From the NCBI GenBank assembly GCA_947631235.1, contig CANRKO010000002.1, forward strand, positions 212,309-276,308: 64,000 bases of DNA. The letters are read 5' to 3'. The first letter of the stretch is position 1. Each line of letters opens with the position of its first letter. Shown piece after piece: positions 35,115 through 46,377 of this stretch. The position numbers and the translations under genes are program-made. The notes beneath the pieces are model-generated. The model ran no database searches and was not told the DNA's origin. It worked only from the letters and a program-made list of their open reading frames with translations. This DNA comes from an uncultured Clostridia bacterium. Lineage in GTDB: Bacteria > Bacillota > Clostridia > UBA1381.

Positions 35115-38100
35115 ATGAAAACAAGCAGATTAAGACCCAAATTTAAAATTGCGGCGCGCCGTTTCACGGCGGGCTTGATTTGTATGTTCACCATGATTTC
35201 AATGATGAATATTGCGCTTCCCGTTTCGGCGGCGGAAGGTGATTCGGCGGCAATGCATTATATTGTCCGCGCGTGGCGTTCCGACGGCAGCTATGAGCAA
35301 AAAAACGGTTACGTTTACCAAAAGGGTACAGGCGGATATGAATGGACCGGTGAATTGAAACCGGAACAAGGCGTACCGGACACCCTTATAGTAACGCCGA
35401 GCAATTTCGGTGTCAGCGACGGGGAATTTCAGGGCTTTTCGATTTCCTCCGGACAGGATGCCGCGTCGATCAATAAAGACGGCAATTTGGTTATAAAGTA
35501 CAACCCCGATGTGCACGTTGTAAAGGCGCACGCGTTTTTTAAGAACGCGGGCGTGCAGGTCGCGGGCTCGGAAGATGAAGCTGTTTACGGTGGAGCTGCA
35601 GGCTTAAACGATCCCGAACAGGACACCGCCGCGGCATGGGGCTATCCTGAGGGAACAAAGGACGCGGCTACAACCGCTGATTTGTCCAAAACTCCCATAA
35701 CCGAAAATATCGACGGTAAAGATGTATATATAATGAAAAGCGCTGAAGGCTCGGAAGCTGCGGCGAAGGCAAAAGTAGAAGAGCGCTTAGCAAACAATGA
35801 AATTACGGTAAGCGGCAGTACCGAAGGAAGTATCGACTGGGAAACAATCAAACTTACCGACGCTAAGGTTTACAAGACCACAGACGGCTTGCACACGGAT
35901 AAAACGGCTTCCGTTATAAGCGAGGACGAGCGTACATATCAGCTCGATTTGGAGTCCTGGTTCGTCGGCAACAACAAGGCGGATGTAGGTCTTATTCTTG
36001 ACGCGTCGGGAAGTATGGCGTTCTCGTCCGCGAGCGACGCAGACGAGGGATTTGAAAAGATTGAAACCACCGGTAAAATGTTTGGAGGCAATGATACTAA
36101 GGATGATCCTAAACTGACAGACAGAGAAACCATCATAAGTAAAGCTTCCGATACAGGTACCGAAATGGAGGAAGGAAAACAAATCCTTACGGACGATGAA
36201 GTCAATCAGATTTTCAGAGATCACGTCCCCGGCGAGAGTCAGGGTACTGTAGATCCGACCAAATACACAGACAATTCATCTCTCAGCTACACGGGTTACA
36301 GCTACTACATATTCGACAAGCGCGCGACCACAAACGAGTACGTGCCCATAGGCTACTGGGACGGCAAGACGGTGCATTATACGAACGAAGAACCGACAGA
36401 ACCGGACGATGAAGGTATGCCCGGACGCGATAGTCTTGTGGGATATTATGATATGCAGAAGGAAACACTATTTTATGCCGACTCATCACATAATGCCGAT
36501 GCAAGAACATGGGGAATAAACCGTATAAAGATGGACTCTGACGGCAGTGCGTTAGAGTCCAATGGAAAGTATGCGAGAAGTATTGCATCAGTCAGCGCCA
36601 GCGATATAAACTTTAGTGACTCCGGCACCGATATAGATGACAATTCACCCACAACAACTAAGGATGACGCGCCTTGGAATCAATTAAACTGGGATGAAAG
36701 TCACGGCTTTAACGTATCGTATGGTAAAAACAGCACGGATAGGAATAAATCACTTCTCCTTGGTCAAGTGGGAAGCAAAAGCTTTACCGTATCTTTTACT
36801 TTAGCTTCAAGGCATAAATACGGCACGAATACAGAATATAATGAGAAAGAAAGTAAACCTACAGGCGCAAGCCATAATAACCAAGAAGATCAAATATTAT
36901 ATATAGGTCCGCTTAGCAATCCCGATAAAAATTATGTAAATATACACAGAGGAAACACCAGTAGTGACACAAGACTGAAAATTGGCAGCGGCGGTGACGG
37001 AACTGACAGTTCAATTTACAGCATAAAGGATTTTGACACGATTGTCGATAAAAATACGCCGATTACATACACGCTTACATTTAATTATGACGCAAGTACA
37101 AGCAAAACAAATGTAAAAGTATACAAAGACGGCGAAACCGCCGCATTGCCGGAGAGTGATGGCGGTCATGTTCCCGGCGAAAGCGGATATAATATAGATT
37201 TGCCTGAAAACTGCTGCGTTATTCTCAACGGTTTGCAAGACACCTACGACGGACAGGATTTGTACGTCGACAACGTATACATATTCAATGAGGCGCTGTC
37301 GTCAAGTGACGTTAAAACGCTTTACAACGATTATCAAAACAACGCCGATGTAAAGGAAACGGGTACGACACAGGCGCAGCCGTGGACGCTTACGCCGACG
37401 CCGGACACTCCGGATGATCCCGGACTGCACTATTTCACCGTGGGCGAAAGCACATCGGCAACGGCGAGACTCGATGATGATATAACCAAAACATCCGCAG
37501 CGGACAGAGCGGGATGGTACTACGTAACTTCGGACTCGACTTGGAAGGATATTCTTGAAGTAGGCACGGCGAAATACATGCACGCGCTTAGAAATGACGT
37601 GCGCGAAGGTAATAAGTACTATTACAACGGCTACAATACCGATACCACGGATGTAACCGCCGAAGGCAAACTCAATGACGAAGTCGACAAGGAAATAAAA
37701 GAGGGAAAAGAGGACGGCAAATATTTCTACTATCAGCCGGATAAATTTGAGCCGATAAAGTTCTTCCTCGACGAAAACGGTCACCTCTGCTGCTTCTACA
37801 GCACCGGCGGCAGCGGTATGGACAGAAACGGCTGGTCGCACGTATATTTGAAGAAGGACACGACGAGAGTTAAGTCGGAGGTGCTGCAGCACGCTCTCGG
37901 AAGATTCGTTACAAAGATGAACGAAAACTCGCCCGGCAGCCGCGTATCTGCGGTACGTTTCAGCTCGGAGAAATTTGATGAAAGCGAAGCAAATTACAAC
38001 ATGTTTAAACTTCTCGACTGGACGGAAACGGCGACGAACGCTACGGACGCTATTTCAATACTGAACCGCGAGCGCGGCGACGTCGGCACTGACGGCGTTA

Positions 38101-41100
38101 TAGCGAACGATGGCGGACTGTACAATTACGTGCTTACCGGCAACACATCGACCGCCGCCGGATTTAAGGCGTATAACAAGTGCCTTGCGGACAGCGTTGA
38201 TCCCGACGAGAAAACGAAAAAGTATATTATTCTGTTCACAGACGGTAAAGATACCGATTTGACAGAGGCTTTGAAGGCTGACGGAGCCAATATAAATGAA
38301 TTACTTGATCCTGAAGATACAAGCGGAAACGCGCTTGAAGCCGTTAAGCTGGCAAAAGATCTTCGCAAAGACGGCTACACGATTCTTTGCGTAATGCTTT
38401 CCGGCGGTTCGGTAACGCGCGGCAGTGAGGACTATAATCAGTCTATCCAATTCCTTGCCGCAATCGCGGGCGAGGAATACGATTCGGGTAAATTACCTGC
38501 GAACTATGATGAAAAATCGGAAGACTACGCCGGCAACACCGGTAAATACAATAACATATTCGAGGGACACACCTCCGATGAGATAACCGAGGCGTTCTCG
38601 GAGGACATCGTTGGCAGAATTGCCGATAACCTTGAATCGTATACGGTAAAGGACTACATCGATCCGAGATTTAACCTCGTTGACGAGGACGGTAGAACAT
38701 GGAAACTCGAAAAGGACGGCAAGGTAACCATAGAGGATAAAGAAGGCGATAAAGTAGAGAATATATTCGGTACTGAAGGAACACGCATAAATCTCCGCAA
38801 AGACCGAAAGATAGAGGGTAACAGCGCGATACTTCACTACGACAGCGAAAAGAAAATGTACTACCTCGAATGGGACGGCGCGACGATCCCCGGCTGTTCG
38901 GCAGGCGTAACCACGCTAAGCGTGTGGAACGCGGAGGTTACCGTTAAAGCGAAGGACGACTTCATCGGCGGTAACGCCGTTATCACGAACGGTAACGTAC
39001 AGCTTGAAAACTACGTGTATTCCACAAGCGACAAAGGTGAAAATGCAACCTCGGGCACAGGCGATACATCGCGCGAAATGACCGGTGACGAAGTAACTGA
39101 TCTTCCCTCAAAGGGCTTCCCGAGAACGGCTGTAAATGTAAAAGTCCCCGATATAAAAATTACCGAGGATAAGCAGGTAATTTTCATGGGCGAGGAGCTT
39201 ACGAACGAGGGCGTCGCGAGAAAGCTCGGCGAAAGCATAAGAGATATGTGGGATGCGGAAGGTACAAATACAAGCGTGTGGTACTGGAACTATCTCAAAC
39301 GCTACGCGGAATATTACAAAGATACGAAATATACTGATCCCGACAAAACCCCGTTTGACCAGTTACTTGACGAAATCATAGCGACGGCGACGGATCCCGC
39401 GGGCAAGATTTCATATGATTACTTCTATATCCCCAACGTCGGCGAGGGCGTGGACACCACCCAGACTGGTGACAGTGCGAAGCACGAGAAGGATAAGCTC
39501 GGCACGCTGACATTTACGTGGCAGGATATTACAGGCACAGACACAACCGATGCGGGCAACACTACCGATTACAAGGAATATCCGACGGAAAGCGGCAATA
39601 TAACGAAAGACTTAAGCCCTAGACGTTCGAGACTTACGGTAACATATACGCCGGTTGCAGCAGGGGAAAGAAACGGCAACGGCGTTGTGGATGAAACAGA
39701 AGGGGGAACGAATGTTTATCAATGGGATTTGAAATTCAAGCCCGCTCCCGGCACGGAGCAAACAGGGGAGTTTAAAGCGAACGGCCCGTATACGACCAAT
39801 ATCGTAAGCGGAGAAGTCGCGTTTGAAATGGTGCTTCCGAAAGAAGTTGTGGAATATCTGCAAAAGTACGCGCCCGGTCAGACCGTTACATATCAGGCGA
39901 AACTTGTAAAGAAGGGTGAGACGGACGCAATAGGAACGTATACCGCCGAGTATAAAGTCCCGACTACTCCCGATGAAACGCCTGCGGAGGTTAAAATCCC
40001 TGTTTCGATAACATACAGCGAGGGCTTTAACGGAACATACGGCTTGCCGCTCGGAGAATACGAGGTTCAGATGGTAAGCGGCGAGGGCTTCGGTATAAAA
40101 TTCAACCCCATTTCGGCTGGTACTCTCGCGGACAGCAAAACGGACACCTTCAAAACGTTTAGCGACAATAACACAAAAACAGCCGAAGAAATACTTAACG
40201 GAGCAACAGGAACAACGCATACTGTAGACGAGTTCGCGGCTGAAACCGCTGCGGACGGCACAATTAAAATAGGAGGAGAGACGTCCGACGGCAGCGACTA
40301 CCGTGACAAACGTTACGCTATGGCGCAGGTTACGGCGGACATCGATAAGACCGCTCTGTCAATCAGTAAACAGGTTGTGGACGCGCCCGCAGGCGAGGAT
40401 GATGCGTTTACGTTTACGATAACGCTTGACGGTACAACCGAAGTCGAAAACGGAACATTTCACTACGACGGCAATCCGACATCCGTAAACGGCGATACGC
40501 CGACGGATAAGCAGATTAAATTCACCGACGGCACAGCGACCGTTAAGCTGAAAAATGCCGAGTCGATCACGATTAAGGATATACTGCCGGGCACAGCGTA
40601 CACGGTAAGTGAAGACGAGTACGCGAAATACACAAAGACATTTACGGGAGATGAGAGCGGTACAATTTCCAATACTGTTGATAATGCGGTCGCGTATACA
40701 AATACGTATAATCCGCCCGAACCGCCTGCGAAAAAAGGCTCGCTGACAGTGAGTAAAAAGGTTGTAGACGCGCCTGCAACAGACTCGGATAAGCCGTTTA
40801 CGTTCAATATAACGCTCACCAACGTGGCTGACGGAACGTATACTACCCAAAAAGGCGAAACACCGGGTGATTCGATTACAGTTACAGACGGCACGGGAAC
40901 GGCAGAGTTTAGTCTTAAAGACGGCGAAACGTTCACAATTTCCGATTTGCCGCTGAGTACAAAATATAAGGTCGAGGAAACAGCGGCAGAGAACTACACC
41001 GCGACGGTAACGGGCGGAACGCTGACTGACGGCGCTGTAGAGGGCAATATTGTTGAAGCGGGCAGCACGGTTGCATATACAAATACGTATAAAACTCAGA

Positions 41101-42308
41101 CGCCGCCCAATCCGCCCGAACCGCCGAAGACCGGCTCGCTGACGGTGAGCAAGACGGTTGCAGACGCGCCCGCGGGCGAGGATGAGGTGTTTACGTTTAC
41201 GATAACGCTAACCGGAGCAGCCAATGCCGAATACAGCTATGACGGCAATCCCATGTCCGTAAACGACGCTGCGCCGACTGCGGATAAGAAGATTAGCTTT
41301 GACGCTGACGGCAAAGCGACGGTGGAACTTAAAGATGAAGGAACAATCACGATTAAGGATATACCCGAGAATACGGCGTACACGGTAAGCGAAGCCGAAT
41401 ACACGAAATACACAAAGACATTTACTGGAGCAGAAAGCGGCACAATTTCCGATGCTGCCAATAGCACGGTTGCGTATACAAATACGTATAAAACAGTAAC
41501 GCCGCCCAATCCGCCCGAACCGCCAAAGACCGGCTCGCTGACTGTCAGCAAGACGGTAACGGGCGACGGCGCACCGGCAAACGCGGAATTTGAATTTACG
41601 ATAACGCTTGACGGAGTAAACAATGAGACATATGATTACACCGGTGAACCTACGTCAGTGAATGACGCTGCGCCGACTGCGGATAAGAAAATTACCTTTG
41701 ACGCTGACGGCAAAGCGACGGTAAAGCTTAAACACAATGAAAAAATCACAGTAGACGGAATTGACGTAGACACAAAGTACGCGATAAAGGAAACGGCTGT
41801 CGATAATTACACCGCATCGGTAACGGGCGGCACGCTCGAAAAAGGCACTGTAAACGGCAGCATTGTCGAAACGGGCAGTACGGTTGCATATACAAATACG
41901 TATGAGAAACCGACGCCGACTCCTACGCCCACGAGATCCACGAGCCGACGCCGCACGACGGCTACTCCGAAACCTACTGTTTCGCCGAAACCGACCGCGT
42001 CACCCAACCCGAACGGCGATCAGTCGCCGGCAAGTCCGTCGCCTTCACCGAAACCGACACCTGCGCCGACGCCAACGCCAACGCCCGAGCCTACGCCGAC
42101 ACCAACGCCAACACCCGAGCCGATACCAACACCTACACCTCCTCCGACGCCTACCGAACCGCCGCGTTATACGGACGGTCAGTCGGGAGGCGTAACACCG
42201 CAGACCGGCGACAACAGTATGCTGATGCTGTGGATGGCTGCCGCGGCTGTATTCGGAAGCGGAGCGGTTATATCGCTCAGGAAACTTAAGAAAAAACGTA
42301 ATCAATAA
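35115..42308 (+). CDS. giant vWA/LamG/Cna-type cell-wall adhesin with PQTGD sortase signal
   Basis: 2397 residues. A signal peptide (to about residue 40) is followed by a vWA domain whose first MIDAS motif LDASGS is at residue 296; the rest ([20 protein letters not shown]) comes only after about 920-1040. The intervening stretch holds a LamG/concanavalin-like domain (about 545-735). Four prealbumin/Cna-like repeats at about 1745, 1875, 2008 and 2139 each start near L(T/S)(V/I)SK and end VAYTNTY, fitting Lys-Asn isopeptide bonds. Then come a Pro/Thr-rich stalk (about 2265-2355), the sorting signal TPQTGDNS, a membrane segment and a KKLKKKRNQ tail. ATG 35115 follows AAGGAG. A class B sortase gene follows after 21 bases. 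Confidence 0.92.
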   Translation: MKTSRLRPKFKIAARRFTAGLICMFTMISMMNIALPVSAAEGDSAAMHYIVRAWRSDGSYEQKNGYVYQKGTGGYEWTGELKPEQGVPDTLIVTPSNFGVSDGEFQGFSISSGQDAASINKDGNLVIKYNPDVHVVKAHAFFKNAGVQVAGSEDEAVYGGAAGLNDPEQDTAAAWGYPEGTKDAATTADLSKTPITENIDGKDVYIMKSAEGSEAAAKAKVEERLANNEITVSGSTEGSIDWETIKLTDAKVYKTTDGLHTDKTASVISEDERTYQLDLESWFVGNNKADVGLILDASGSMAFSSASDADEGFEKIETTGKMFGGNDTKDDPKLTDRETIISKASDTGTEMEEGKQILTDDEVNQIFRDHVPGESQGTVDPTKYTDNSSLSYTGYSYYIFDKRATTNEYVPIGYWDGKTVHYTNEEPTEPDDEGMPGRDSLVGYYDMQKETLFYADSSHNADARTWGINRIKMDSDGSALESNGKYARSIASVSASDINFSDSGTDIDDNSPTTTKDDAPWNQLNWDESHGFNVSYGKNSTDRNKSLLLGQVGSKSFTVSFTLASRHKYGTNTEYNEKESKPTGASHNNQEDQILYIGPLSNPDKNYVNIHRGNTSSDTRLKIGSGGDGTDSSIYSIKDFDTIVDKNTPITYTLTFNYDASTSKTNVKVYKDGETAALPESDGGHVPGESGYNIDLPENCCVILNGLQDTYDGQDLYVDNVYIFNEALSSSDVKTLYNDYQNNADVKETGTTQAQPWTLTPTPDTPDDPGLHYFTVGESTSATARLDDDITKTSAADRAGWYYVTSDSTWKDILEVGTAKYMHALRNDVREGNKYYYNGYNTDTTDVTAEGKLNDEVDKEIKEGKEDGKYFYYQPDKFEPIKFFLDENGHLCCFYSTGGSGMDRNGWSHVYLKKDTTRVKSEVLQHALGRFVTKMNENSPGSRVSAVRFSSEKFDESEANYNMFKLLDWTETATNATDAISILNRERGDVGTDGVIANDGGLYNYVLTGNTSTAAGFKAYNKCLADSVDPDEKTKKYIILFTDGKDTDLTEALKADGANINELLDPEDTSGNALEAVKLAKDLRKDGYTILCVMLSGGSVTRGSEDYNQSIQFLAAIAGEEYDSGKLPANYDEKSEDYAGNTGKYNNIFEGHTSDEITEAFSEDIVGRIADNLESYTVKDYIDPRFNLVDEDGRTWKLEKDGKVTIEDKEGDKVENIFGTEGTRINLRKDRKIEGNSAILHYDSEKKMYYLEWDGATIPGCSAGVTTLSVWNAEVTVKAKDDFIGGNAVITNGNVQLENYVYSTSDKGENATSGTGDTSREMTGDEVTDLPSKGFPRTAVNVKVPDIKITEDKQVIFMGEELTNEGVARKLGESIRDMWDAEGTNTSVWYWNYLKRYAEYYKDTKYTDPDKTPFDQLLDEIIATATDPAGKISYDYFYIPNVGEGVDTTQTGDSAKHEKDKLGTLTFTWQDITGTDTTDAGNTTDYKEYPTESGNITKDLSPRRSRLTVTYTPVAAGERNGNGVVDETEGGTNVYQWDLKFKPAPGTEQTGEFKANGPYTTNIVSGEVAFEMVLPKEVVEYLQKYAPGQTVTYQAKLVKKGETDAIGTYTAEYKVPTTPDETPAEVKIPVSITYSEGFNGTYGLPLGEYEVQMVSGEGFGIKFNPISAGTLADSKTDTFKTFSDNNTKTAEEILNGATGTTHTVDEFAAETAADGTIKIGGETSDGSDYRDKRYAMAQVTADIDKTALSISKQVVDAPAGEDDAFTFTITLDGTTEVENGTFHYDGNPTSVNGDTPTDKQIKFTDGTATVKLKNAESITIKDILPGTAYTVSEDEYAKYTKTFTGDESGTISNTVDNAVAYTNTYNPPEPPAKKGSLTVSKKVVDAPATDSDKPFTFNITLTNVADGTYTTQKGETPGDSITVTDGTGTAEFSLKDGETFTISDLPLSTKYKVEETAAENYTATVTGGTLTDGAVEGNIVEAGSTVAYTNTYKTQTPPNPPEPPKTGSLTVSKTVADAPAGEDEVFTFTITLTGAANAEYSYDGNPMSVNDAAPTADKKISFDADGKATVELKDEGTITIKDIPENTAYTVSEAEYTKYTKTFTGAESGTISDAANSTVAYTNTYKTVTPPNPPEPPKTGSLTVSKTVTGDGAPANAEFEFTITLDGVNNETYDYTGEPTSVNDAAPTADKKITFDADGKATVKLKHNEKITVDGIDVDTKYAIKETAVDNYTASVTGGTLEKGTVNGSIVETGSTVAYTNTYEKPTPTPTPTRSTSRRRTTATPKPTVSPKPTASPNPNGDQSPASPSPSPKPTPAPTPTPTPEPTPTPTPTPEPIPTPTPPPTPTEPPRYTDGQSGGVTPQTGDNSMLMLWMAAAAVFGSGAVISLRKLKKKRNQ

Positions 42309-42329
42309 TATACATGGGAGGGTAATGAT

Positions 42330-43088
42330 ATGAAAAAGAAAATATTTTTAAGCATAACGGCTGTTCTGTGTGTATTGGCTTGCGTTTTATCCATAAGTCA
42401 GGTTATAAGGATAACACATGAGTATAAACAGGGTGAAAAGGAATATGACGATTTGGCAAACGTAATGGTATCGCATCTTGACGCCGACCTGTATATTTCC
42501 CAAAAGGAAGACGGCGGCGCGCCGATAGACGTAAATTTCGAGGCGCTTGAAGAGATGAACGCAAACGTAGTGGGCTGGCTGTACTGCCCCGGAACTCAAA
42601 TAAATTATCCCGTGGTTCAGAGCAGTGACAACTCATATTACCTGACGCATCTTTACGACAATCAGTCGAATTCATCGGGAACGATATTCATGGACGCGCG
42701 TAACTCGCCCGATTTGTCGAATATCAATACCATTATTTACGGTCATAACATGAAGAACGGCTCAATGTTCGCGTCGCTTCAGAACTATGACGAGCAGTGG
42801 TATTACAACGCTCACCCCGTTATGTACTATATAACGAACGAGCACGATTATAAGATAGACGTGTTCGCGAGCTTTGAGACAACGAGCGACTCGGACGTGT
42901 TTACGATATTTTTCCCCGAGGAGAAGGCGTACGGCGATTACATGAGAGCGCGCTGGTCGCAGTCAAGAATAAATACGTCATGGCTGCCGATGTCAACAAG
43001 CGATAACATAATCACTCTTACAACGTGCTCTTACGACTTCAGCGGCGCAAGATATGTGGTGCAGGGTAAGGTCACACAAATAAGATAA
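42330..43088 (+). CDS. srtB: class B sortase
   Basis: 252 residues with an N-terminal membrane anchor (IFLSITAVLCVLACVLSISQ). The sortase catalytic residues are visible: His in IIYGHNMKNGS, Cys in ITLTTCSYDF, Arg in SGARYVVQG. The insert between the strands and NSYYLTHLYDNQ pattern match class B. Its position directly behind the PQTGD adhesin makes that protein its obvious substrate. The Shine-Dalgarno is GGGAGGG. A terminator follows. Confidence 0.93.
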   Translation: MKKKIFLSITAVLCVLACVLSISQVIRITHEYKQGEKEYDDLANVMVSHLDADLYISQKEDGGAPIDVNFEALEEMNANVVGWLYCPGTQINYPVVQSSDNSYYLTHLYDNQSNSSGTIFMDARNSPDLSNINTIIYGHNMKNGSMFASLQNYDEQWYYNAHPVMYYITNEHDYKIDVFASFETTSDSDVFTIFFPEEKAYGDYMRARWSQSRINTSWLPMSTSDNIITLTTCSYDFSGARYVVQGKVTQIR

Positions 43089-43090
43089 GC

Positions 43091-43125
43091 AAAAAATCAT
43101 CGGGTAGATCCCGATGATTTTTTTT
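43091..43125 (+). terminator. terminator of the adhesin-sortase operon
   Basis: AAAAAATCATCGGG pairs with CCCGATGATTTTTT across a TAGAT loop, with further Ts. Confidence 0.9.
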
Positions 43126-43166
43126 GGAATAAAAAGAGAACGCCTGAGCGTCCTCTTTGGTCGGTG

Positions 43167-43595
43167 TTATTTTCCGCATTTCTTTAAGCCTGTGCCCATA
43201 ATCTTTTTCTGTTTAAGTTCGCTTTGCATTTTGTCGAGCGCCTCGCCGAAACGCTGGAAATGCACGACCTCACGCTGACGGAGGAATTTGATTACCTCGT
43301 TCACATCGGCGTCGTCGGACAGACGCAGAATGTTGTCGTACACGGCGCGGGCTTTTTGCTCTGCCGCGAGATCTTCGTAGAGGTTCGTGAGAGGGTCGCC
43401 CGTAACGGCTATGGACGCCGCGTTAAACGGCGAACCCTGCGAACTTTGCGGGTATACGGACGCGCCGTTGTCGCTGTAGTATTCCCAGCTTTGCAGTTTC
43501 TCCCACTCCTCGGGCGGCGCGCACTTCGAAAGCTGCGACACGAGCGAGCCGACTATTTCAAGGTGCGCCAGTTCCTCCGTGCCGACATCGGTTCC
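43167..43595 (-). pseudogene. cotJC: CotJC-type manganese catalase, 3' fragment split by a mobile element
   Basis: Reading leftwards from 43595 the frame gives GTDVGTEELAHLEIVGSL and continues through NLYEDLAAEQKARAVYDNIL and REVVHFQRFGEALD, all typical of the CotJC/Mn-catalase ferritin-like domain. Just upstream is an in-frame stop (43598-43596) belonging to the inserted element. About 55-60 N-terminal residues, including the first metal ligands, are missing. CotJC is an inner spore-coat protein family. The missing 5' part should lie at the other end of the element, outside the window. Excision could restore the gene. Confidence 0.88.
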
Positions 43596-45184
43596 TTAAT
43601 GCTCCCGCACAAGTCATCAGCTTCTAACGCTGAATTTAACACTACTTTCCATTTGTACGGGAGCAGCCGTAAATAAATATCCATATGCCTCCTGTCATAT
43701 ACCACTATCTTCTCAACAATATTTTGATAGAATATTTCATCCCTCTGATTTCCGCTGAGAATATTATTTATGTATGATGTAATATCTTTAATTGCGGCTT
43801 CACTGTCATACGTGTCTTTACGCTCTTTGTCCGCATCGGTCAGCAAGGAATGTAACTCGGCGATTTTATTCTCATATTCCTCTTTCTTTTTCCGATATTC
43901 TTCCTTTGTTAAATCCTCACTCAAATACAAATCGAGTAATCGTTCCGATTTGGAAGTCATATTTTCAATTTTCTTTTGTATTTCGTTTTCATCAACAGTT
44001 TCTCCCGCATCGTTTGATAATATCATGCGTATAACATTCGCAAGTCCTTTCAAAATTTTATCTTTATTTATTTCAAGACATTCCACGACTTTTTGTATGG
44101 CAATCATAAAATCCTCATCACGAATTTGTGATTTTACATCGCATCCTATATGATTACCTGCTTGGTCGATCTTAGCGGTTCCGTAATGCTGCGCCTGATA
44201 ACAGTGCCACGCCTTATATCGGCTGCCGTCCTTTCGTTTTTTTGTTCGGGAAACAAACTTGTTCCCACAGCACCCGCAAAATATCTTGCCTGATAACGGA
44301 TAGCGATTTGTGCTTCGATACCGTATTTCCTCGCTCGGAGCATTTTGCTTTATTATCTCCTGCGCCGCTTCCCACATTTCTCTCGAAATAATCGGTTCGT
44401 GATGATTGCGTATTACCACAAATTCCTCCTCGCCGTGATTATATTTTTTTGAGTGTGTCAGATAATCGGGCGTATATGTCTTTTTCTGCACCAAATCACC
44501 GCAATATTTTTCATTTCTGATAGCTCGCATTATTACGGTATTCGACCACATAGCGTTTCCGGTAATTGTTTTATATCCGGCTTCTCTTAACTCCTTGCCA
44601 ATCGTACACGCGCCTTTTCTTTCATTGACAAACTTATGAAAAATAAGCCTTACAATTTCCGCTCCGTCCTCATTTATATACAGCTTTCCTCCGCGCACGT
44701 CATAACCGAGCATATCGCGTCCGAATACCACGCCTTTTTCCATCTGCCGCTTATGCCCCCATTTTACGCGCTCTGAGGTTTTACGGCTTTCCTCCTGTGC
44801 GAGCGACGCCATAATTGTAAGGCGAAGCTCACCGTCCGGCGCGAGCGTATCAATGTTGTCAAGCATAAATAAAACGCCGATATTGATTGCCTTCAGTTCT
44901 CTCGTGTATTGAAGCGTATCGACTGTGTTTCTCGCAAAACGGCTTACTTCTTTTGTAATTATCATATCAAACCGTCCGAGGTGAGCGTCCGCTATCATTT
45001 TATTAAACGCTTTTCTCTTTTTTGTATTTGTCCCTGTCAGTCCTTCATCAGCATATATCTCCGTCAGTTCCCAATCGGGATTACGATTGATATATTCTTC
45101 AAAATACCTCTTTTGACTTGCAAATGAATTTGCTTGGTCGCTTTTGTCTGTCGATACACGACAATATGCCGCTACATTTAGCAT
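43553..45184 (-). CDS. large serine recombinase (integrase of the conjugative element)
   Basis: 543 residues. The N-terminal resolvase domain has YCRVSTD (catalytic Ser), EVSRFARNT and the ADEGLTGT loop. A recombinase domain (about 160-280), a zinc ribbon (CGCCGNKF, later Cys residues) and a C-terminal coiled coil (about 400-460) follow. The last ~13 codons and the TAG lie in the cotJC sequence, so the host supplies the stop codon. ATG 45184 has GAAGGAG 9 bases upstream; the longer ORF start at 45238 has no site. Position at the split gene shows it integrated the element here. Confidence 0.94.
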   Translation of the reverse strand: MLNVAAYCRVSTDKSDQANSFASQKRYFEEYINRNPDWELTEIYADEGLTGTNTKKRKAFNKMIADAHLGRFDMIITKEVSRFARNTVDTLQYTRELKAINIGVLFMLDNIDTLAPDGELRLTIMASLAQEESRKTSERVKWGHKRQMEKGVVFGRDMLGYDVRGGKLYINEDGAEIVRLIFHKFVNERKGACTIGKELREAGYKTITGNAMWSNTVIMRAIRNEKYCGDLVQKKTYTPDYLTHSKKYNHGEEEFVVIRNHHEPIISREMWEAAQEIIKQNAPSEEIRYRSTNRYPLSGKIFCGCCGNKFVSRTKKRKDGSRYKAWHCYQAQHYGTAKIDQAGNHIGCDVKSQIRDEDFMIAIQKVVECLEINKDKILKGLANVIRMILSNDAGETVDENEIQKKIENMTSKSERLLDLYLSEDLTKEEYRKKKEEYENKIAELHSLLTDADKERKDTYDSEAAIKDITSYINNILSGNQRDEIFYQNIVEKIVVYDRRHMDIYLRLLPYKWKVVLNSALEADDLCGSIKEPMSARRNWRTLK

Positions 45185-45243
45185 TCCAATCAACTCCTTC
45201 TTAAATATAATACTACCACCGAAGAAGTAATTTGGCAAAAAAA

Positions 45244-45417
45244 TTAGCGCGCTCTTAATTTCTTTTCAAGCAATTCACACGCGTAATTATATTGATTTTG
45301 AGTTATTTTTTTCTTTTCCAATATGGTAACCAATATTGCCTTTTGAATACTAAGGATAAATTCGTCATTTTCGTTTAAATCCTCGTCAGGACAAATAACC
45401 GAATATTCTTTGTCCAT
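45244..45417 (-). CDS. small SHOCT-like protein upstream of the recombinase
   Basis: 57 residues starting MDKEYSVICPDEDLNE, with a C-terminal helix pair ILEKKKITQNQYNYACELLEKK, which has the spacing of a SHOCT (short C-terminal) domain. ATG 45417 has GAGGTG 6 bases upstream. It lies 59 bases before the recombinase on the same strand and may act as an accessory or regulatory factor. Function unknown. Confidence 0.6.
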   Translation of the reverse strand: MDKEYSVICPDEDLNENDEFILSIQKAILVTILEKKKITQNQYNYACELLEKKLRAR

Positions 45418-45565
45418 AGGCAGCACCTCGCTTCTTTTTGTATTGTATGATTAAACACTCGTCCGATATACTTCCATACCACAAATTAAACGACTGCATA
45501 AATCGTCTGATTTCTGATATGAAAACTAAGCAATCTACCGAACGGCGGCTTGCAATACCGCCCAT
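45386..45565 (-). CDS. possible 59-residue protein overlapping the SHOCT-like gene
   Basis: MGGIASRRSVDCLVFISEIR... to ...GQRIFGYLS. ATG 45565 has GGAAGGTGAG 6 bases upstream, and the frame overlaps the next gene by 32 bases in another frame. No family recognised. The good ribosome site is the main support. Confidence 0.4.
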   Translation of the reverse strand: MGGIASRRSVDCLVFISEIRRFMQSFNLWYGSISDECLIIQYKKKRGAAYGQRIFGYLS

Positions 45566-45652
45566 AGGAATCTCACCTTCCCGGCATCCGCCCGGACTGC
45601 TGTATGACGTGCGACGCTTTTAACGCTCAAGTTCAACTCAGCAGAAGTATCA

Positions 45653-45814
45653 TTATCTCGATATGAAGTCACCGCCGTCCCATTTGCCGATGGTTTCGAT
45701 TGTCGGTGTTTCCCGCTCGGCTGACATATATGTGCGTAAACTCGCTGTGCGGCTTTTGCACAGGTAGAAGCTATACATCAGTGTCTTGGCGCACTCAATC
45801 CATGGCTCGTCCAT
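45653..45814 (-). CDS. possible 53-residue small protein (remnant or accessory gene)
   Basis: MDEPWIECAKTLMYSFYLCK... to ...GKWDGGDFISR has protein-like composition, but no good ribosome site. Just upstream a second open frame without a start (reading YYKLFIPKKKARKITPSQ) ends inside its first codons. The pair may be a decayed gene. Hairpins GTTAAAGCA/TGCTTTAAC (45911-45941) and AAGGCGCA/TGCGCCTT (45964-45989) lie further upstream. Confidence 0.35.
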   Translation of the reverse strand: MDEPWIECAKTLMYSFYLCKSRTASLRTYMSAERETPTIETIGKWDGGDFISR

Positions 45815-46038
45815 ACCGGAACGTATCCGGCTGCTCTTTATGCTGCGACGGCGTTATCTTCCGTGCTTTCTTTTTAGGAATAAATAACTTATAGTAGGCT
45901 TGTCCGCCTGTTAAAGCACATTACAAGAATATGCTTTAACAGATTGACAACATATCCGCAAGCAAGGCGCAAAAACGGCAATGCGCCTTACTTCGGACTT
46001 TTAGGGGGTATTTCACAAATCTAAATGCCGTTTTTGTA

Positions 46039-46377
46039 TTATTTTGCTTTAGGTATTGAGAATTTATATAAGATTGTTTCCAATATAAGTTTTTTCTTGC
46101 CGCTTAAGGTTGGCATCAATTCTTTTAGCAAATTCTCCTCATCACGGGATAGGTATGTTTTTGTTGTATCATATTCATCTATTATGTAAATGCCTCCATT
46201 CCTGCCCATACTGCTGCTTATAGGTACAAATCTGCTGAGTGCTGTCACATCACGACCTATGGCATCATCCGAAACGGAAAATCGTCTTGCCAGTTCAAGT
46301 CTTGAAATGCGGCGCTGATTTTTCAAAATTCCCAATATTTTCATGCGTCGGTCAAATACTGAAAAATCATCACTCAC
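46039..46377 (-). CDS. DeoR/WYL-type helix-turn-helix regulator
   Basis: 112 residues starting at GTG 46377, which has a perfect AGGAGG 8 bases upstream; upstream in-frame ATGs lack one. The N-terminal winged helix reads RRMKILGILKNQRRISRLELARRFSVSDDAIGRDV, the DeoR/HTH_11 pattern; no effector domain follows, only a short helical tail. It probably regulates element genes such as the recombinase. A hairpin CTCCGATTTT/AAAATCGGAG lies about 110 bases upstream of its start (46487-46525). Confidence 0.75.
   Translation of the reverse strand: MSDDFSVFDRRMKILGILKNQRRISRLELARRFSVSDDAIGRDVTALSRFVPISSSMGRNGGIYIIDEYDTTKTYLSRDEENLLKELMPTLSGKKKLILETILYKFSIPKAK

Noticed and set aside
41930..42180. CRISPR-like or satellite repeat in the Pro/Thr coding stretch
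   Set aside because: The repetition follows codons for Thr-Pro pairs in the adhesin stalk; no spacer/repeat structure exists.
45438..45894. Plus-strand ORFs of 61 and 64 codons upstream of the recombinase
   Set aside because: Cys/Ser/Arg-rich composition and no ribosome sites; the minus strand offers better small frames.
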